Shown here one piece after another: positions 4,475 to 5,733 of a stretch of 5,733 bases of DNA. Every line of letters begins with the position of its first letter. Positions within the stretch are counted from its first letter, which is position 1. The notes under the pieces were generated by a model that ran no database searches, was not told the DNA's origin, and worked only from the letters and a program-made list of their open reading frames with translations. Both the position numbers and the translations under genes were made by a program. Source of the DNA: Alphaproteobacteria bacterium (GTDB taxonomy: Bacteria > Pseudomonadota > Alphaproteobacteria > Micropepsales > Micropepsaceae); the NCBI GenBank assembly GCA_017307315.1, contig JAFKFF010000268.1, positions 1-5,733 on the forward strand, read 5' to 3'.

Positions 4475-5733
4475 ATGGCACGTTCGGCCGTAGAAGAAGG
4501 CGATGGGGCGCCGTCCTTCCGTCCGCTCTGGACCTTGATGCCCTATCTCTGGCCCAAGAGCCGGCCCGACCTGCGCGCGCGGGTGATCGTCTCGGTCGTC
4601 TTTCTGGTTCTCGCCACCGGCTTCACCAGCGTCTCGCCCTTGATTTTCGGCTGGGCGGTGGACCAGCTCAAGCCCACGCCCGCCAATATCGCCATCGGCG
4701 CGGTCCTGTCGCTGATCGCCGCCTATGCGATTTCGCGTATCATGATGCAGGCTTTCGCCCAGCTGCGCGACGGTGTCTTCGCCCAGGTCCAGTATCACGC
4801 CATGCGCGAGGTGGCGGTGGAAACCTTCGCCCATGTCCACACGCTGTCGCTGCGCTTTCACCTGGAACGCAAGACCGGCGGCCTGTCGCGGGTGATCGAG
4901 CGCGGCGTCAAGGGCATCGACACGCTTCTGTCCTTCGCGCTGTTCAGCATCTTTCCCACCGTTCTGCTGCTGGGCTTCTACAGCGCCATTCTCCTGGTCA
5001 ACCTCAACGCCAGGGTGGCGATTTCCACCCTCGTGATGGTTATCGCCTATGTCTGGTTCACCTTCTGGATCACCCGCTGGCGCATCCAGTATCGCCGCGA
5101 GATGAACCAGTCGGACACCGATGCCAACACCAAGGCGGTCGACAGTCTTTTGAATTTCGAGACCGTCAAATATTTCAACAACGAGGCGCATGAGACAAGG
5201 CGCTACGACGTCTCGATGGAGAAATTCTCCAAGGCCTCGATCCAGTCGCAGATCTCGCTGTCGGTGCTGAACACGGGCCAGGCCGCGATCATGGCGGCGG
5301 GACTGGGCGCGGTGATGGCGCTCACCGCCATCGGCATCTCGCAGGGCCAGTTCTCGGTCGGCCTGTTCGTGGCCGGCAACGCCATCCTGATCCAACTCTA
5401 CCAGCCGCTCAATCTGCTGGGCACGGTCTATCGCGAGATCACCCAAGGCCTGGTGGACATGGAAGCGATGTTCCGCCTGCTCAACCAGCCCCAGGAAGTG
5501 CAGGACAAGCCCGGCGCCAAGCCGCTGATCGTGGCGGGCGGGGAGATCCGCTTCGAGAATGTGGTGTTCAACTACGATCCCGAACGCACGGTGCTCAAAG
5601 GCGTGAGCTTCACGGTGCCCGCCGGAAAAACGGTGGCGGTGGTGGGGCCGTCGGGCGCGGGCAAATCCACCATCAGCCGCATTCTCTACCGTTTCTACGA
5701 TATCCGCGAGGGAAGGGTGACCATCGACGGCCA
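4475..5733 (+). CDS. Atm1/ABCB7-type ABC exporter half-transporter (3' end beyond window)
   Basis: The frame stays open to the window edge; 419 full codons of an expected 600 or so are present. The inner-membrane half-transporter has about six spans (roughly residues 37-60, 72-90, 151-175, 181-200, 268-289, 293-313), followed by the start of the nucleotide-binding domain. PYLWPKSRPDLR (23-34) and SLLNFETVKYFNNE (224-237) are hallmarks of the Atm1/ABCB7/HMT1 group. Tyr367 is a likely A-loop residue, and the Walker A motif GPSGAGKST is at 391-399. The Q-loop, signature motif and Walker B lie beyond the window. Homologues act as homodimers exporting glutathione-linked compounds; mitochondrial ones serve iron-sulfur and thiol export, and an alphaproteobacterial one (Novosphingobium) has been linked to heavy-metal tolerance. 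The substrate here is inferred only. The start follows the TGA of the 30-residue gene directly, with a weak GGGA six bases upstream. Confidence 0.92.
   Translation, partial: MARSAVEEGDGAPSFRPLWTLMPYLWPKSRPDLRARVIVSVVFLVLATGFTSVSPLIFGWAVDQLKPTPANIAIGAVLSLIAAYAISRIMMQAFAQLRDGVFAQVQYHAMREVAVETFAHVHTLSLRFHLERKTGGLSRVIERGVKGIDTLLSFALFSIFPTVLLLGFYSAILLVNLNARVAISTLVMVIAYVWFTFWITRWRIQYRREMNQSDTDANTKAVDSLLNFETVKYFNNEAHETRRYDVSMEKFSKASIQSQISLSVLNTGQAAIMAAGLGAVMALTAIGISQGQFSVGLFVAGNAILIQLYQPLNLLGTVYREITQGLVDMEAMFRLLNQPQEVQDKPGAKPLIVAGGEIRFENVVFNYDPERTVLKGVSFTVPAGKTVAVVGPSGAGKSTISRILYRFYDIREGRVTIDG

Noticed and set aside
4307..5446. A 379-codon open frame on the minus strand
   Set aside because: It lies antisense to the Atm1-like transporter, whose plus-strand frame has unmistakable family motifs. 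The minus product is a low-complexity run of Arg, Asp, Gly, His and Gln, typical of the shadow of a GC-rich gene.

Overview
The window looks like chromosomal DNA from a GC-rich alphaproteobacterium. Coding regions strongly prefer G or C at the third codon position. An Atm1-type ABC half-transporter and a cysS-cimA junction both fit that class. Genus cannot be set from the sequence. I see no mobile element, CRISPR array, tRNA or rRNA. No stretch longer than about 210 bases lacks a gene.

Layout. Bases 2-52 are the last codons of a gene whose C-terminus reads like cysteinyl-tRNA synthetase; it overlaps the next start by ATGA. Bases 49-1647 encode (R)-citramalate synthase (cimA), the entry to threonine-independent isoleucine synthesis. 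Two paralogous small secreted proteins of no recognised function follow in tandem (1847-2452 and 2629-3201). Each has its own promoter-like element, Shine-Dalgarno site, signal peptide and GGCGCC-stem terminator, so the duplicated unit seems to be a whole transcription unit. On the minus strand, convergent to them, a two-gene operon runs from a LOG-family nucleotide phosphoribohydrolase (4170-3607) into csaA (3614-3267), with an 8-base overlap. A 211-base divergent region then leads to a plus-strand pair: a previously unlisted 30-residue single-span membrane peptide (4382-4474), followed with no gap (TGAATG) by an Atm1/ABCB7-like ABC exporter half-transporter that leaves the window just after its Walker A motif (4475-5733).

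How the genes relate. The window is mostly housekeeping: amino-acid synthesis, tRNA charging, a protein/tRNA-binding chaperone, nucleotide turnover and a thiol/metal-linked exporter. The least explained parts are the duplicated secreted-protein cassette, with a conserved cysteine pair and a conserved C-terminal GTPGAHI block, and the tiny membrane protein coupled to the exporter. I do not see an evident defence or mobile system. If something undescribed is here, those two places are the best candidates.
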